From: Callipepla californica brunnescens
Lineage: Eukaryota; Chordata; Aves; Galliformes; Odontophoridae
NCBI GenBank assembly: GCA_023055505.1
Contig: JALIRH010000004.1
Span: 16,983,368 to 17,047,367 of the forward strand
Length of the DNA stretch: 64,000 nucleotides
Reading direction: 5' to 3'
Part shown: piece after piece, positions 62,590-64,000 of the stretch
Position numbering within the stretch: the first letter of the stretch is position 1
Layout: every line of letters starts with the position of its first letter
Made by a program: the position numbers and the translations under genes
The notes under the pieces: model-generated
Database searches by the model: none
The model's input: only the letters and a program-made list of their open reading frames with translations
Told to the model about the DNA's origin: nothing

Positions 62590-63745
62590 TGGTAGGCTGC
62601 TGTTGGAAGCTGTTGATAATTGTCATGAAAAGGGAGAACTTTAGGCAGAGTTAGCTAGAAAGAGCCCATTGACATTGATGCTTGCTAAACATTTATGGAG
62701 TCTAAATGGTGGATGTGAGCACAGTGAGGCAATGAGTAGTGTGTTTCATTCATACAGTGATGTGTGACAGTGATGTGAAAGACAAGTCACACGCACAACT
62801 GTTACACCATGAAATGAAGAGAGTTTTGATGAACTCATCTGTGTGAATCGATGGATTATGACCAGGGAACTGAGTGCAGAGCTGAATTTCAATGTGTTGG
62901 GAATGATGGTGTCAGTGTTGGAATATTGCAAAGGTGGTACCAGGTGGATCCCATCAATCGTCATATAGGAAGAGAACACCAAGTGCAAGTTTGTCAGGAC
63001 CTATTGAAACAGTGTGGGGCTGAAGGTGACAGTTTCCTGAATCACATCATAACCAGTGACAAGATGTGGTGTCACCACTAGGAGCCAGAGTCAAAACAGC
63101 AGTCCATGAAGTGGCGACATTTGAGTTCTCCATCAAAGAAGATTTCAAGACACAGCTCTCAGTGGGTAAAGTGGTGCACTCTTTCTTCTGGGGCAGGAAA
63201 GAGTAGTCCTTCTGGATTTCCTGCAACCTGGACAAACCACTAACTCCAGCCACGACATTGCAACACTGACTAATCTGAAGGCTCCAACTTCCTGAGTCAA
63301 GCTATGGAGAAGAGAACTTTATCTTGCAACACAGTAACACCAAGCCCTATATCAGTCTGAAGACCATGGCGCGCATTGGCAGTCTTGGCTGGGCTGTCCT
63401 GCCACACGCAAACACTGTGAAATCCAGATTTGGTGCCTTCTGACTCCCATCTGTTCAGGACAGTGAAAGGCGGTGTGCATGGGCAATGATTTCCTAGCAG
63501 TGATGCTATCATAGGGTCTGTGAAACAGTGGGTCACGTCCTGCAGGTGCAGATTTTTACAAGTGCAGCAGGCAGGCTCTTGTTCATTGCTGATGAAAACG
63601 CATGAGTAATGATGGTGACTGTGTTCAAAAATAGTGTTTTGTAGCTGACCATTTGCACTATCAAGCAGTGTTATTATGCTTTTTGTATCTGTTGTAGTTT
63701 CCATGGAAATGAATAGGAGACGTTACTTTTGGAGCAACCTACATA
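62590..63745 (+). mobile_element. Decayed mariner DNA transposon (Galluhop-like)
   Basis: A nearly full-length but inactive Tc1/mariner element. The right terminal inverted repeat is clear at 63722-63745 (GTTACTTTTGGAGCAACCTA followed by CATA); its complement resembles the usual mariner end (TAGGTTG.TCCAAAAGTAA). A degenerate left partner, GTAGGCTGCTGTTGG, lies at about 62592. The interior encodes remnants of a mariner transposase in the expected order. The element spans about 1.16 kb against the usual ~1.3 kb, so some sequence has been lost. It resembles the Galluhop mariner of galliform birds, but I assign the family from recalled features and not from an alignment. Confidence 0.9.
62678..63630 (+). 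pseudogene. Mariner transposase pseudogene
   Basis: Transposase remnants read across changing frames. An N-terminal helix-turn-helix region starts near 62678 (CLLNIYG, DVSTVRQ), followed by CQDLLKQCGAEGDSFLNHII and SDKMWCHH, carrying the first catalytic Asp at 63058-63060. EPESKQQSMKWRH follows an in-frame TAG at 63079-63081. Later, LQHSNTKPYISLKTM at 63324 onward has Ser (63333-63335) where the second catalytic Asp is expected. PDLVPSDSHLF at 63424-63456 preserves the third. The three catalytic positions lie in different frames (first and third in one, second in another), with 109 bases between the second and third, so indels are present. The enzyme cannot be made. The stops, frameshifts and lost residue indicate long-term decay. 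Confidence 0.9.
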
Positions 63746-64000
63746 CTTCCAGTGTGCTGCTGCAGTAATTTCTTCAGTATTTTAGCAAAATTCTTTTCCT
63801 ATAAGCAAGAATCAAAGGCAACAGCTTCAAGCTGGCAAGGGCAATTTTGCCTAAGAAGAAATAGTCTGGTCGCACAGATGAGACTGAGTGTGTGAGCACT
63901 TGACAGGCACAGAGTGCTTTCCCTGTGTGAGTGAGGAGCTGATGAGTGAACAGCAGTGTCCAGCAGTGCTTTTTCAAGGTAATGCCAAAGCCTTTTACCA
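63746..64000. other. Flanking DNA right of the mariner element
   Basis: Short terminal stretch with no feature recognised. Confidence 0.4.

Noticed and set aside
63297..63704. Minus-strand frame of 135 codons
   Set aside because: It is antisense to the mariner transposase remnant.
1..64000. CRISPR arrays, prokaryotic operons, tRNA or rRNA genes, endogenous retrovirus LTRs
   Set aside because: No regularly spaced direct repeats, no ribosome-binding-site/ORF pattern, no cloverleaf or rRNA signature, and no LTR pair or retroviral protein motif were recognised by eye.

Overview
The window looks like nuclear DNA from a bird, most likely a galliform such as chicken. The inference rests on several CR1 LINE 3' ends and a decayed mariner element that resembles the chicken Galluhop type. 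The background is AT-rich and CpG-poor. There is no long, clearly conserved reading frame, no tRNA or rRNA gene and no prokaryotic gene organisation. No protein-coding gene could be identified by name. Most of the window is intronic or intergenic.

Layout. (1) 1-24 kb is AT-rich DNA with three short plus-strand CR1 fragments (about 1.04, 7.64 and 11.62 kb), poly-A/T runs and a 94-bp purine tract. Several exon-like segments lie on the minus strand. (2) A CpG island at about 24.09-24.52 kb looks like a promoter. On its minus strand an ATG in good context opens 51 codons that end at a consensus splice donor, so a gene probably runs leftward from here. (3) 24.5-56.2 kb is a 32-kb stretch with no convincing gene. 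It holds one minus-strand CR1 (35.46-35.86 kb), TTTG-type microsatellites and AT-rich blocks that read like conserved non-coding elements, one with an RFX-type X-box and an octamer. (4) A stronger CpG island at about 56.2-57.0 kb, rich in GC boxes, is a second probable promoter. A plus-strand donor suggests a rightward transcript, but the strand is not settled. (5) 57-64 kb carries an ancient CR1/L3-like LINE 3' portion (about 60.25-61.04 kb) and a dead mariner transposon (about 62.59-63.75 kb).

The simplest model is two divergent promoters about 32 kb apart. A minus-strand gene would leave to the left with a very long first intron, and a plus-strand gene would leave to the right, with the space between holding regulatory DNA. 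The exon chain offered for the left gene (24.3, 19.3, 9.4 and 8.6 kb) is phase-compatible but unproven. I did not find a clearly new biological system. The most useful leads are the candidate exon chain, the candidate regulatory elements and the mariner and old CR1 remnants.
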